From assembly GCF_036178145.1 (NCBI RefSeq), contig NZ_CP108067.1, positions 2,976,001 to 3,040,000 on the forward strand: a stretch of DNA of 64,000 nucleotides, written 5' to 3'. How positions within the stretch are numbered: position 1 is the stretch's first letter; each line of letters opens with the position of its first letter. Made by a program: the position numbers and the translations under genes. Shown in pieces: positions 15,739 through 24,483 of the stretch. The DNA comes from Streptomyces sp. NBC_00273 (GTDB lineage: Bacteria; Actinomycetota; Actinomycetes; Streptomycetales; Streptomycetaceae). The notes beneath the pieces are model-generated. The model was given only the letters and a program-made list of their open reading frames with translations, made no database searches and was not told where the DNA came from.

Positions 15739-17097
15739 CTACCTGGCATCGGTGGCCGGTCGGCCGGTCAGCGAGCCCCGGGGCTCGCCCCGTACGAGCT
15801 TTCCGGCAGCGCTCAGGAGCCGTGCCGGAACGTCCGGCCGCTGCGGGGCGCGCTGCGCGAGGTGGTGGCGCAGGGCCGGGTCCGGGGCGCACCGGTAGCG
15901 TTCGAGGTAGTAGGCGATCTGGTCGGACCAGACCCAGAGGCCGTCGGTGCGGAAACCGGCGGGCACCACCCTGCTCCGGGCCGGATCAAGGCGGTCCGGT
16001 TCCGGGACGAGGCCGTGCAGGGCCACGGGAGCCTCCCTGAGCAACCTGAGCAGGGCGGCGCACTCCTCGGCGGAGGTCACGTGCTCGCGGTCGGCCGCGA
16101 TGGCGGGCGCTCCGTCGGGCCCCCGGAAGTCGAAGACCCGCGCGAGGTGCAGCGCGTCGGCCGGGGACGTGCCGCCGTCCGTAAGTCGCGGGGCGTCCGC
16201 GTCTGCGAGCGGGTCGGCCAGCGTGGGCGTGTAGCCACGAGGAGCCTCCAGCTGCCGGAGCCGCCCGTCGACGGCCGCGGCGTCCGGCGGCCGTGCCTCG
16301 CGGTCCTTGGCCAGCAGATCGAGGATGAGCCCTTCCAGGCCGACGGGCACGTCGGCGCGGAGCTCCGTCGGCGGGGGCGGAGGTTCGTGGAGGTGCCGGG
16401 CGAGGACCGAGTGGACCGCTCCGGTTCCGAACGGCGGGGCCCCTGTGACCAGTTCGTACAGGAGGCAACCGAGCGAGTAGAGGTCGGTGCGGGCGTCGAC
16501 CGCCACGCCCTGGATCTGTTCCGGGGAGGCGTAGGGCGGGCTACCGAGGAAGTGCCCGCTCACCGTCAGTTTGGTCAGGCCCCGGCTGCCCGGCGCGGCT
16601 CCGGGCAGCAGCGCGGCGATGCCGAAGTCCACGACCTTGACGGTTCCGGTCCGGGTCAGGATGACGTTCGACGGCTTGAGGTCCCGATGGACGATCTCCT
16701 TCGCGTGCGCGGTGTGCAGCGCGGCACAGATCTGGCGGGCCCATGCGAGTACGTCGGTCAGGGGCGGTGGCGCGCCGCGGACCAGGGTGTCCAGCGAGCT
16801 GCCCTCGACCAGCTCCATCACCACGTGGTAGCAGGGGTCCTTCCGGAAGTCGTAGACCGTGACGATGTGCGGGTCTCCGGCCAACCGTGCGGTGAAACTG
16901 GCCTCGCGCTCGAACCGGGCCCGGAAGTGCGTGTCCTGCGCCGCGGCGGGGTGGATCAGCTTGAGCGCGACCTCCCGGTCGAGCAGTTCGTCGTGGGCGC
17001 GCCACACCTCGCCCATGCCGCCCGCCCCCAGCAGCACGCGCAGCCGGTAGCGCCCGTCGAGCAGCCGGCCGTCCGTGGCTCCGGTCACCGGGCTCAC
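15739..17097 (-). CDS. Ser/Thr protein kinase, partner of Hsp70-like protein
   Basis: A 452-residue kinase with all catalytic motifs: [34 protein letters not shown] and YASPEQ. The kinase domain covers about residues 15-275. After a linker comes a ~140-residue C-terminal domain with [14 protein letters not shown] and [21 protein letters not shown], a motif seen in many Streptomyces proteins of unknown role. There is no transmembrane helix, unlike PknB. GTG 17097 overlaps the stop of the Hsp70-like gene (GTGA), so the two are co-translated. The Hsp70-like protein or its helical repeats may be substrate or regulator. Confidence 0.88.
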   Translation of the reverse strand: MSPVTGATDGRLLDGRYRLRVLLGAGGMGEVWRAHDELLDREVALKLIHPAAAQDTHFRARFEREASFTARLAGDPHIVTVYDFRKDPCYHVVMELVEGSSLDTLVRGAPPPLTDVLAWARQICAALHTAHAKEIVHRDLKPSNVILTRTGTVKVVDFGIAALLPGAAPGSRGLTKLTVSGHFLGSPPYASPEQIQGVAVDARTDLYSLGCLLYELVTGAPPFGTGAVHSVLARHLHEPPPPPTELRADVPVGLEGLILDLLAKDREARPPDAAAVDGRLRQLEAPRGYTPTLADPLADADAPRLTDGGTSPADALHLARVFDFRGPDGAPAIAADREHVTSAEECAALLRLLREAPVALHGLVPEPDRLDPARSRVVPAGFRTDGLWVWSDQIAYYLERYRCAPDPALRHHLAQRAPQRPDVPARLLSAAGKLVRGEPRGSLTGRPATDAR

Positions 17098-20000
17098 CCG
17101 CCGTCTCCGCCCGCCGCGCCCGTCAGACCGAATCCGGCGCTCGCGAGCAGGCCGGCCAGCGAGTCGGTCGTGACGGCGAAGGCGGGCTCCGACTCCGCGC
17201 GCAGGGCCAGGGTGCCGATCACCTCGCCGAGCTCGTTGAGCAGGGGGCCGCCGGCCGCTTCGGGGGGCAGTCCCAGATCGGTCTTGAACAACTGGAGCCG
17301 CTGTTCGGGGAAGACCTCGAACTTCTCGACGATGCCGGGCAGCAGTGCGTCGTCCGGGTCCGGGGCAGCCCAGACGAGGTCGCCGATGTGGACGAGCCGG
17401 GGAAAGCCCAGGCGCAGCGGCGCCGCCTGCACCGGCTCGGCCAGGAGCAGCACGGCCGTGGCGATGGAGGAGGAGTCGGCGAGGAAGATCCGGCGCACGG
17501 CCCGCTCCCCTTCGACCAGCCGCACCGTCATCCCCTCGGGGTCCTGCGCCGTCCATCGCCGGCTGGTCAGGACGTGGCGGTCCGAGATCAGGAAACCGCT
17601 GCCCTCGTGGCCGCTGCCGTCCGCCACCCGCACCAGGGCGGACCTGGCCGATGCCACGAACGCCCCGGGGTCCTCGGGGTCGAGCACGACCGCGCGCAGC
17701 CGGGCCGCGTCGGCCAGCAGCGTCCGCCGGTAGCCCTCCACGTCTCCGGCGCCGGCGAGGCAGTGCAGCCGTCGCCGGAGGTCGTCGGGGTCGGTGAGCG
17801 GCTCGGCCAGCTCTTCCAGGGCGTGGAGCGCCCTGCCGTGGTCACCGGCGTCGTGCAGCGCGCGGAAGCGCGCCAGTGGGTCGCTGTCCACGGCGGCGAG
17901 GGCCGCGAGCACGCCGTTCCAGCGCGTCACCCGGGCCATGCCCTGCCGCATCGCCTCGAGGTGCAATCCGAGCTGGTGGGCGAGGTGCTGTCCCGCGGCT
18001 GCCCGTTCCGCCAGGACCTGCTGGGAGAGGTACTCCCGCGCGTTGGCCAGCAGATCCAGCAACGGGGCGCGCAGGGAGAGGAGTTCGCCCTCCTGCTCGG
18101 CCGATTGCGGGCCGTACATCTCGGCGAGCATGCCCTGTGTGGCCGGGTCCAGGGCCCGGCGGGACGGCCGGTGGGCGCTCAGGCGCTCGCGGAACTCGCG
18201 GCAGAGCGGCTCGCAGTCGCCGAGCTCGGCCGCCTCCTCGACCAGCCGGCGCAGGGCCCGCCTGAGTTCCTCCAGTTCGCGCTGGACGGCGTACCGCTGC
18301 AACATCGTCTCGATCTGGCTCGGTGCGAGCAGGGTCGTCTCGGTGAACTCGGCCGAGCTGCTGTTCCCGGTCACCGTGTCGCGTGCCGTGACCGTCAGGA
18401 CGCAGCTCCTGTCGAAGCCGAAGGTCACTTCGATCTGCGGCACTCCGCGCGCGACCGGCGGGATGCCCGTCAGCCGCAGGACCCCCACCAGCGAACGGGG
18501 CTCGATCCGGCCGATGTAGACCTTGATGTCCACCTCCGTCTGAAGGTCCCGGGTCGTGGTGTAGGTCTTCGCCTTCTGGATCGGAATGGGCGTGTTCCGC
18601 TCGATGAGGACGGAGAAGCCCATGGCGCCGTCGGCCTCGGCCACCGCGATCCCGAGGTCGAAGGGGGTCACGTCATCCAGTTGGATCTCCTTCAGGTGGC
18701 CGGAGAGCACCGCCCCTTCCAGGGCGGCGCCATAGGCCACGGCCGTCCGGGCATCCGACAGGACGGTGCGGTGGGCCTCGAAGACCTCCTCCACGGTCCC
18801 GCTGATCAGCGGCGAGAGCATCGGGCCACCGACCAGGACGAGGTGGTCGGGCGGGAGGCCGCGCTCCTCCAACATCCGCTCGCAGACGTCGCGCAGGGTG
18901 CGCAGCGAGTCGGCGAGCAGGACGGCGAGTTCGTCGCGGGTCAGCTCCAGGCGCACTTCCGCCTGCCCGAGGTAGGCCTTGAGGGTGTACTCGGCCTCGC
19001 GCTGGGAGGAGAGGGCGATCTTGAGGTGCTCGGCGGCCAGTTCGAGCCGTCGGCGCGCCCGGCCGGTCTTCGGGACCTCGAGTCCGCGGGCGCGGAGCCG
19101 CCGCGCGAGCTCGTCGGCCACGATGCGGTCGTAGTCGTACCCGCCGTACTCGTTGTCGCCGAGGATGCTCCGGACCTGGTAGCGGTTGCCCCGGACTTCC
19201 ATGGCGCTCACGTCGAGGGTGCCCGCGCCGAGGTCCACGACGGCGACCTCGCCGCTGAGGCGCCGCTGGGCGGCGGCCGCCAGGCAAGCCGCTGTCGGCT
19301 CGTGGATCAGGCGCTTGGCATTCACCCCGGCGATCTCGCACGCGCTGCGGGTGGCGTGCTTGGCGTTGTTGAGGAAGTACGCGGGGATGGTGAGGATCAC
19401 CTCGTCCCGTTTCAGGGTGAGGTCGTGGTGCTCGGCCGCCCAGTCCAGCCAGTCGTCGCGGACCTGCCCGAGCGCTTCGCGGGCCAGCTCGCCGAGCCGT
19501 TCCCGCACCTGCCCGGCGAGGTGTTTCTCCACCAGCGTCCGGGCGTGCGCGATCAGGCGGGCGGCGACCTCTTCCGGCCGGTAGGAGCGGTCGAGGATGG
19601 TGTAGGACATGCCGTCGCCCATCCGGCGCTTGGACGCGCTGATGTGGCCGACCACCCAGGGGGCGAGGATCTGGTCGCCGGTCAGTCCGACGATCTCCTC
19701 ACCCGCCTCGGTCACCGTCAAGGTGGAGGCGAACTGGGAGTTCACTCCGTCCGGACAGATCACCGGCTGTTCACGGTGCGCGTCGTACAGGGCGGCGACG
19801 CACGAGTGGGTCCCGAGGTCGAGACCCCAGACGGCGGCGAAGCGGGCGTCCGTCTCGGCGCGGGCCCGCTGCGCCCACTCCGCGGCCCGCTCCTCGAACG
19901 CCTTGCGGCCGACGGCGCCGACCGCGTCCAGGGCCCGGCTCACCCGTTCCCGCTGCAGTTCGGGGACGGCCGCGTCGTCCTGTTCGACCAGCGACCTCAG

Positions 20001-21587
20001 CAGCCCCGGGGCCGCCGAGTCGCGTCCCCTGCGCTCGATGGCCTCCAGGCAACGCTCGACGAGCTCGGCGATGTCGCCCGTCCTGCGCAGGAACGGTGCC
20101 AGCCGCGGGTCCTCGATCGCCTCCTCGCCCTTCCAGCGGATCAGACAGCGGGCCGCCGCCGAGGCGTCGTCCGCCCGGCCGTAGAGCACGACGGCCTCCT
20201 CGTACCGCCCGTCCTGCTCGTGCAGGCGGGCCGCGCCGAGCAGGTCGCCGCCGGCTTCGCGGGCCGCCGCGCGAGCGGCCCGGCCCTCGGCGGAGTCCTC
20301 GCTCTTGAGGACGCGGTCGGCGTCGCCGAACCGCTCGGCCTTCCGGAAGAGGGTGTGCGCGCGGTAGAGATCGCCGGCGTCCTCGGCGTGCCCGGCCGCT
20401 TCCGCGGGCTGCCCGGCCGCCTCCTCGAACCGGCTCCATTCCAGGTGCACGGCCGGGCGGTCCTCGGCGGCGGCCTGGCGCAGCAGATCGTCCAGACGGC
20501 GCCGCTCGACCGCGACGACGGCCGCGCGTAACCCCTGTAGCTCGGCCGTCCCCTCGGCGACCCGCTCCGTCGGCCGCGCGGCCCGTTCCAGTTGGCCGAG
20601 GACGTCCGAGACAATCCCGAGGGCGGCGATTCGGTCGCCCCGTTGCACCTGGTCGTCGATGTCCGGGTGGCAGGCGGCGGCGAGGGAGGCCAGCCGGTCG
20701 GGCTCCTCCGCGGGGCAGGCCGCGAGCGCGGCCCGGTGATCGCCGAGTTGTTCGTGGCAGCGGCTCACCAGATCGCGCCGTCCGGCCTGCTCGCAGTGCG
20801 CCAGCGCCTCGGCGGGCCGGCCTGCGGCGAGGAGGAGTTCACCGGCCCGCTCGTGGAAGTCCCGGGCCCGCTCGGACCAGCCTTCGTTCCGGGTCAGTTC
20901 CAGTGCGGCCAGGACGTCGTCGAGGCGCTGCGAGGCCGCGCAGCAGTCCAGCGCCTCGCGCTTGCGTACGGGGTTGTCCGCGAGCCGCACGGCATCGCCA
21001 CCGCGGCCGAGGAAGAGCTTCACCGGGTACAGGTCCGGCACGAGGGGGTCGGCGAGGTGGTCGAAGAAGGCGCTCCACAGTGCGGCGTCATGGGCGAGCG
21101 CGGCCCTCGCGGTGTACGCCCGTAAGGCCTGCGTCGTCGTGTCGAGGTCGAGGAGACCCGCGTCCTGGCGGCGCCGCAGCAAGGAGACCAGGCTGTCGGC
21201 GGTGTCCTGCTCGCCCGCCAGCACCGCCAGCCGGCCGCCGGCCGCACGCTCCAGCACGAGGTCTCCGGCGCGGCCCGCCGCCTCGGCGATCACGGTGAGG
21301 ACGGTACGGTCGCCGTGCCCGACCACTTCGTGCAGCGTCGCCTTCCGGGCCGGCCCCAGGGCCGCCGCGTACCCCTCGGCGGGCAGTCGACGGCCCGGCC
21401 GCTCCAGCAGGTCGGCCGCCAGCACCGGGTCGTGGTCGAGCGCCTCCACGAGCGCCCGGCCGAAGGCCTCGGCGGCCAGGTCCAGGTCCCTTCCGGTCAG
21501 CAGTGCGGGCCGGAAGGTTTGCTCCACCACCTTCAGCGCCTTGCGCAGGCTGCGGGGTTTGCCGTCCGAAGACCTATTGAGCCACAC
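17094..21587 (-). CDS. giant helical-repeat / Hsp70 / inactive trypsin-like fusion protein
   Basis: A 1497-residue protein in three parts. Residues ~1-580 are Ala-rich TPR-like helical repeats (CEQAGRRDLVSRCHEQLGDH, RYEEAVVLYGRADDA). Residues ~585-1100 are an Hsp70-type ATPase and substrate domain: WGLDLGTHSCVA phosphate 1, VAVVDLGAGTLDVSA phosphate 2, LVLVGGPMLSPL, and the TPFDLGI linker. Residues ~1300-1497 resemble a trypsin/DegP protease, but the expected TAAH reads TSRR, the Asp strand reads IATAVLLL, and GNSGGP reads EAAGGP. All three catalytic residues are therefore lost. GTG 21587 follows GAGGACAG. It contains a TTA codon at 20529-20531. The kinase gene follows with a 4-base overlap. 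Confidence 0.85.
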   Translation of the reverse strand: MWLNRSSDGKPRSLRKALKVVEQTFRPALLTGRDLDLAAEAFGRALVEALDHDPVLAADLLERPGRRLPAEGYAAALGPARKATLHEVVGHGDRTVLTVIAEAAGRAGDLVLERAAGGRLAVLAGEQDTADSLVSLLRRRQDAGLLDLDTTTQALRAYTARAALAHDAALWSAFFDHLADPLVPDLYPVKLFLGRGGDAVRLADNPVRKREALDCCAASQRLDDVLAALELTRNEGWSERARDFHERAGELLLAAGRPAEALAHCEQAGRRDLVSRCHEQLGDHRAALAACPAEEPDRLASLAAACHPDIDDQVQRGDRIAALGIVSDVLGQLERAARPTERVAEGTAELQGLRAAVVAVERRRLDDLLRQAAAEDRPAVHLEWSRFEEAAGQPAEAAGHAEDAGDLYRAHTLFRKAERFGDADRVLKSEDSAEGRAARAAAREAGGDLLGAARLHEQDGRYEEAVVLYGRADDASAAARCLIRWKGEEAIEDPRLAPFLRRTGDIAELVERCLEAIERRGRDSAAPGLLRSLVEQDDAAVPELQRERVSRALDAVGAVGRKAFEERAAEWAQRARAETDARFAAVWGLDLGTHSCVAALYDAHREQPVICPDGVNSQFASTLTVTEAGEEIVGLTGDQILAPWVVGHISASKRRMGDGMSYTILDRSYRPEEVAARLIAHARTLVEKHLAGQVRERLGELAREALGQVRDDWLDWAAEHHDLTLKRDEVILTIPAYFLNNAKHATRSACEIAGVNAKRLIHEPTAACLAAAAQRRLSGEVAVVDLGAGTLDVSAMEVRGNRYQVRSILGDNEYGGYDYDRIVADELARRLRARGLEVPKTGRARRRLELAAEHLKIALSSQREAEYTLKAYLGQAEVRLELTRDELAVLLADSLRTLRDVCERMLEERGLPPDHLVLVGGPMLSPLISGTVEEVFEAHRTVLSDARTAVAYGAALEGAVLSGHLKEIQLDDVTPFDLGIAVAEADGAMGFSVLIERNTPIPIQKAKTYTTTRDLQTEVDIKVYIGRIEPRSLVGVLRLTGIPPVARGVPQIEVTFGFDRSCVLTVTARDTVTGNSSSAEFTETTLLAPSQIETMLQRYAVQRELEELRRALRRLVEEAAELGDCEPLCREFRERLSAHRPSRRALDPATQGMLAEMYGPQSAEQEGELLSLRAPLLDLLANAREYLSQQVLAERAAAGQHLAHQLGLHLEAMRQGMARVTRWNGVLAALAAVDSDPLARFRALHDAGDHGRALHALEELAEPLTDPDDLRRRLHCLAGAGDVEGYRRTLLADAARLRAVVLDPEDPGAFVASARSALVRVADGSGHEGSGFLISDRHVLTSRRWTAQDPEGMTVRLVEGERAVRRIFLADSSSIATAVLLLAEPVQAAPLRLGFPRLVHIGDLVWAAPDPDDALLPGIVEKFEVFPEQRLQLFKTDLGLPPEAAGGPLLNELGEVIGTLALRAESEPAFAVTTDSLAGLLASAGFGLTGAAGGDGG

Positions 21588-21837
21588 CTGTCCTCATCCC
21601 CCTGCGATCACAAGGCCGGGCCCTGATCTCACATGCTAACGACCGTGGGGACAAAGGGAGATGGGACTGCGGTACTGCTCGCGGCCTCCTCGGGACGCAC
21701 GTTCGAATCCGGCCCGGCGCCTCGGCGGATCGACGCCACCCCGGAGGAGGGCACACGGCCCCGTCGGCCGAAATCATCCCTTGTGTACCGCGGGTAACGG
21801 CCTTTAGGGTCGGCGGACTTGAGGAATGGGAGGCACC

Positions 21838-21960
21838 ATGGAAAGCGACAGGGCGCCAGAGGACGACACCCGGACCAAGCCAGAGATCAAGAAGGTCGCC
21901 GTCCGCGACGAGGCCAGGAAGCGCGACCGGCTCACCATCGACAAGCGGCCGTCGTCCTGA
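21838..21960 (+). CDS. 40-residue candidate RiPP precursor peptide
   Basis: A small gene with a strong ribosome site (GGGAGG, five bases before ATG 21838) encodes a 40-residue, highly charged, cysteine-free peptide. The N-terminal part (MESDRAPEDDTRTKPEIK) is acidic/polar and leader-like; the C-terminal part (KVAVRDEARKRDRLTIDKR, then PSS) is rich in Arg, Lys and Asp. It lies 115 bases upstream of a B12-binding radical SAM gene of the RiPP-maturation type on the same strand. Precursor status is inferred from size, position and coding signal. With no Cys, Ser/Thr cluster or aromatic residue in the core, C-methylation or another radical change at Arg, Val or Asp is more likely than a thioether. 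Confidence 0.65.
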   Translation: MESDRAPEDDTRTKPEIKKVAVRDEARKRDRLTIDKRPSS

Positions 21961-22075
21961 CCGGGCGGGAGTCGGCACCCGGCGCGGCACCGAGGGCACC
22001 GGGCGCCGAGGCCCCGTACCGGGCTGTCGATCCACCGGCCCGGCGGATGGAGCGGGCCCGGGCGGGAAGGACCGC

Positions 22076-23965
22076 ATGCGCGTTCATCTGGTGACCATGC
22101 CCTGGCAGCCGATCGACCTTCCCTCGCTCCAGATCGGCCTGCTGCACTCGCTCCTGACCCGCACCCGGCCCTTCGACGAGGTCCACGAGTTCCACGGTTC
22201 GCTGCGCTGGGCGGAGTTCCTGCTGGAGCGGACGGACGGACTGCTGCGCCCGGCCGACCACGCCGAGGTGGGCAGCGACTCGATCTTCGACGGACTGGGC
22301 GACTGGGTCTTCTCGGGCGTGCTCTACGCGGACCCCGACTGGGGCGTCGCACGGCTCGGCGCGTACGCGGAGCGGCGCGGGGTCCCGGTGGACAAGGCGC
22401 ACGCCATGCGGGTCCACGCGGCGGACTTCATCTCGCGCAGCGCCTCGGAGATCCTCGACGAGGACCCGGACGTCGTCGGGTTCACCAGCACGTTCATGCA
22501 GAACGTGTCCTCGCTCGCGCTGGCCCGCGAGCTCAAGCGCCGCCGTCCAGGCCTCACCGTGGTCTTCGGCGGCAGCAACTGCGACGGGCCGATGGGCCAC
22601 GCCCTGCACCGCAACCATCCCTTCGTCGACCACGTGGTGCGCGGGGAGGGGGAGTACGCCTTCCCCGCCCTGCTGGCCCATCTGGACGCCGGGACCCCGC
22701 CCGTCGACGTACCGGGCCTGTGCTGGTGGGACGGCGGGACCTCGCGGGCGAACGAGGAGACCCGCCGCACGGTGGCGCCGCGTGACATCGCCTCGCCCGA
22801 CTACGACATCTGGCAGGCGGAGCTCGACGCCTCCCCGGTGGCCGAGTACGTCCGTCCGAAACTGGTCGTGGAAGGCGCACGCGGCTGCTGGTGGGGCGAG
22901 AAGCACCATTGCACGTTCTGCGGTCTCAACGGCTCGGCCATGGCGTTCCGCGCCAAGCCCGGTGAGCAGTTGTGGGCCGAAGTCGACCGGCTCGTCCGGC
23001 GGCACCGGATCCTCGACGTCGTCACGGTCGACAACATCATCGACATGGCGTACTTCACGGACTTCCTGCCGCTCGCCGCCGACAGCGGCTGGGACCTCTT
23101 GATGCACTACGAGGTCAAGTCCAATCTCAACACGGACCAGTTGGCGCTCCTGGCCCGCTCGGGAGCGGTGCACATCCAACCGGGTATCGAGAGCCTCAAC
23201 AACCGCGTCCTCGGCCTCATGGACAAGGGCGTCACCGGCTCCCGCAACGTCCGCACGCTCCGGGAATGCGCCGACCGGTCGCTCACGTGCACGTGGAACT
23301 ACCTGTACGGGTTCCCGGGCGAGACGGCGGACGACTACGACCCGATCGTCGACCAGTTACCGGCGCTCGTCCACCTGCAGCCGCCGGGCGGCGCGTTCCG
23401 CATCCAGCTGGAGCGGTTCAGCCCGCACTTCGCCGATCCCGCCCTCGGCTTCGCCGAGCGGACCCCCGCCGAGATGTACGGCCACGTGTACGACCTCCCC
23501 GAGGAGGAACTCGCCGATCTCGTGTACCTCTTCGACACCCCGCCCCGCGGGATCGGCGGCAGGACGGAGGAGCGGCTCGCACGGGCCGTCGAGGACTGGC
23601 GGGCCGGGCACGCCGGTTCGACGCTGCTGATGGAACCCGGCGCGGACGGCGGCCTGCTGGTGCACGACCGGCGGCACGGATGGCCGGCCCGGACGCATCG
23701 GCTCAGCGGCTGGGAGGCCGCCGCGTTCCGGCACCTGGAACACGGCCGCTCCGCGGCTGCCCTGCGCCGGCTCCTCGCCGAGGAGGGGCATCCGGTCCCC
23801 CCGGAACGGCTCGCGCAGTGGCTCGGTGAGGGCGTGTCCCTGGGACTGCTGTTCTTCGACGGCCGGTCGTACGTGTCGCTGCCCCTGCGGAACGCTCCGG
23901 TCCGCACGGTCGCCGTCACGGACGGTGCCGGGGCCGGGGCCGACGCCGAGGCGGTGGCCAAATGA
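22076..23965 (+). CDS. B12-binding radical SAM RiPP maturation enzyme
   Basis: A 629-residue enzyme. The N-terminal ~220 residues form a cobalamin-binding Rossmann-type domain (VVGFTSTFMQN, VVFGGSNCDGP). The radical SAM cluster motif is CX7CX2C at C271, C279 and C282 in GCWWGEKHHCTFCGLNG. The barrel then includes IQPGIESLNN and YLYGFPGET, and the C-terminal ~130 residues look like a winged-helix/RRE-type unit. This is the architecture of RiPP-maturation radical SAM C-methyltransferases. GGAAGGA precedes ATG 22076. A rare TTA codon lies at 23357-23359. The gene overlaps the next by four bases (ATGA). The precursor at 21838 is its likely substrate. Confidence 0.85.
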   Translation: MRVHLVTMPWQPIDLPSLQIGLLHSLLTRTRPFDEVHEFHGSLRWAEFLLERTDGLLRPADHAEVGSDSIFDGLGDWVFSGVLYADPDWGVARLGAYAERRGVPVDKAHAMRVHAADFISRSASEILDEDPDVVGFTSTFMQNVSSLALARELKRRRPGLTVVFGGSNCDGPMGHALHRNHPFVDHVVRGEGEYAFPALLAHLDAGTPPVDVPGLCWWDGGTSRANEETRRTVAPRDIASPDYDIWQAELDASPVAEYVRPKLVVEGARGCWWGEKHHCTFCGLNGSAMAFRAKPGEQLWAEVDRLVRRHRILDVVTVDNIIDMAYFTDFLPLAADSGWDLLMHYEVKSNLNTDQLALLARSGAVHIQPGIESLNNRVLGLMDKGVTGSRNVRTLRECADRSLTCTWNYLYGFPGETADDYDPIVDQLPALVHLQPPGGAFRIQLERFSPHFADPALGFAERTPAEMYGHVYDLPEEELADLVYLFDTPPRGIGGRTEERLARAVEDWRAGHAGSTLLMEPGADGGLLVHDRRHGWPARTHRLSGWEAAAFRHLEHGRSAAALRRLLAEEGHPVPPERLAQWLGEGVSLGLLFFDGRSYVSLPLRNAPVRTVAVTDGAGAGADAEAVAK

Positions 23966-24480
23966 CCGGCGGGCAGGTGGTGGTGGACGAGCCGCTGCCG
24001 CTGGCCGCCGGCGGACGCGGCGCGGCGGACGCCGTGCGTTTCCTGCGCGACTGCCAGAGTCAGGCGCTCACGGTGCGCTGGGTCCCGGACGGCGACGCCC
24101 TGCCCTTCGACACCGGGCTGCTGCACCACCTCCCGCCACCGGCTCCCCGACCCGCCTCCCCGGGCAGGTCCGACGGGGCGGCCGTGTGGCGGTCCCGGTA
24201 CGCGTACGGCCTGCTCTACCACCGCCGCGGGCCGGATTTCGTGACGGTCATGGACCGCAGGGACCCCTCGACCTCGGCGCGGTTCACCATCGACCAGCCT
24301 TCGCTGCTCGGTACCTTCCTCGCCGTGCAGGAACCCACGGCCCTCGACGCGCTCGACGCGACAGGGCGCGAGGACGTGTCCCTGCTGGCGGACGAACGTC
24401 TCGTCCTGGTCACGCAGGGGTGGGTGGTGGCACTGCCGCCGCGCCTGCGCCGCTGGCCCGTCCCCTGCACGAGCGTCTGA
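23962..24480 (+). CDS. DUF5825-type partner of the radical SAM enzyme
   Basis: A 172-residue soluble protein with no catalytic motif recognised by eye. The N-terminal half is hydrophilic with FLRDCQSQALTVRWVPDG; the middle has YGLLYHRRGPDFVTVMDRR and a conserved-looking DQPSLLGTF. It overlaps the radical SAM gene (ATGA) and is followed after three bases by an exporter. Proteins of this size next to B12 radical SAM RiPP enzymes are commonly assigned to DUF5825, from memory. A role in precursor binding or modification is inference. Confidence 0.65.
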   Translation: MTGGQVVVDEPLPLAAGGRGAADAVRFLRDCQSQALTVRWVPDGDALPFDTGLLHHLPPPAPRPASPGRSDGAAVWRSRYAYGLLYHRRGPDFVTVMDRRDPSTSARFTIDQPSLLGTFLAVQEPTALDALDATGREDVSLLADERLVLVTQGWVVALPPRLRRWPVPCTSV

Positions 24481-24483
24481 CCC

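Noticed and set aside
21661-21725. Second tRNA-like T-arm (GTTCGAATCC) upstream of the radical SAM cassette
   Set aside because: The T-loop is perfect, but the T-stem has two mismatches and no acceptor, D or anticodon stem can be drawn. At most a relic.
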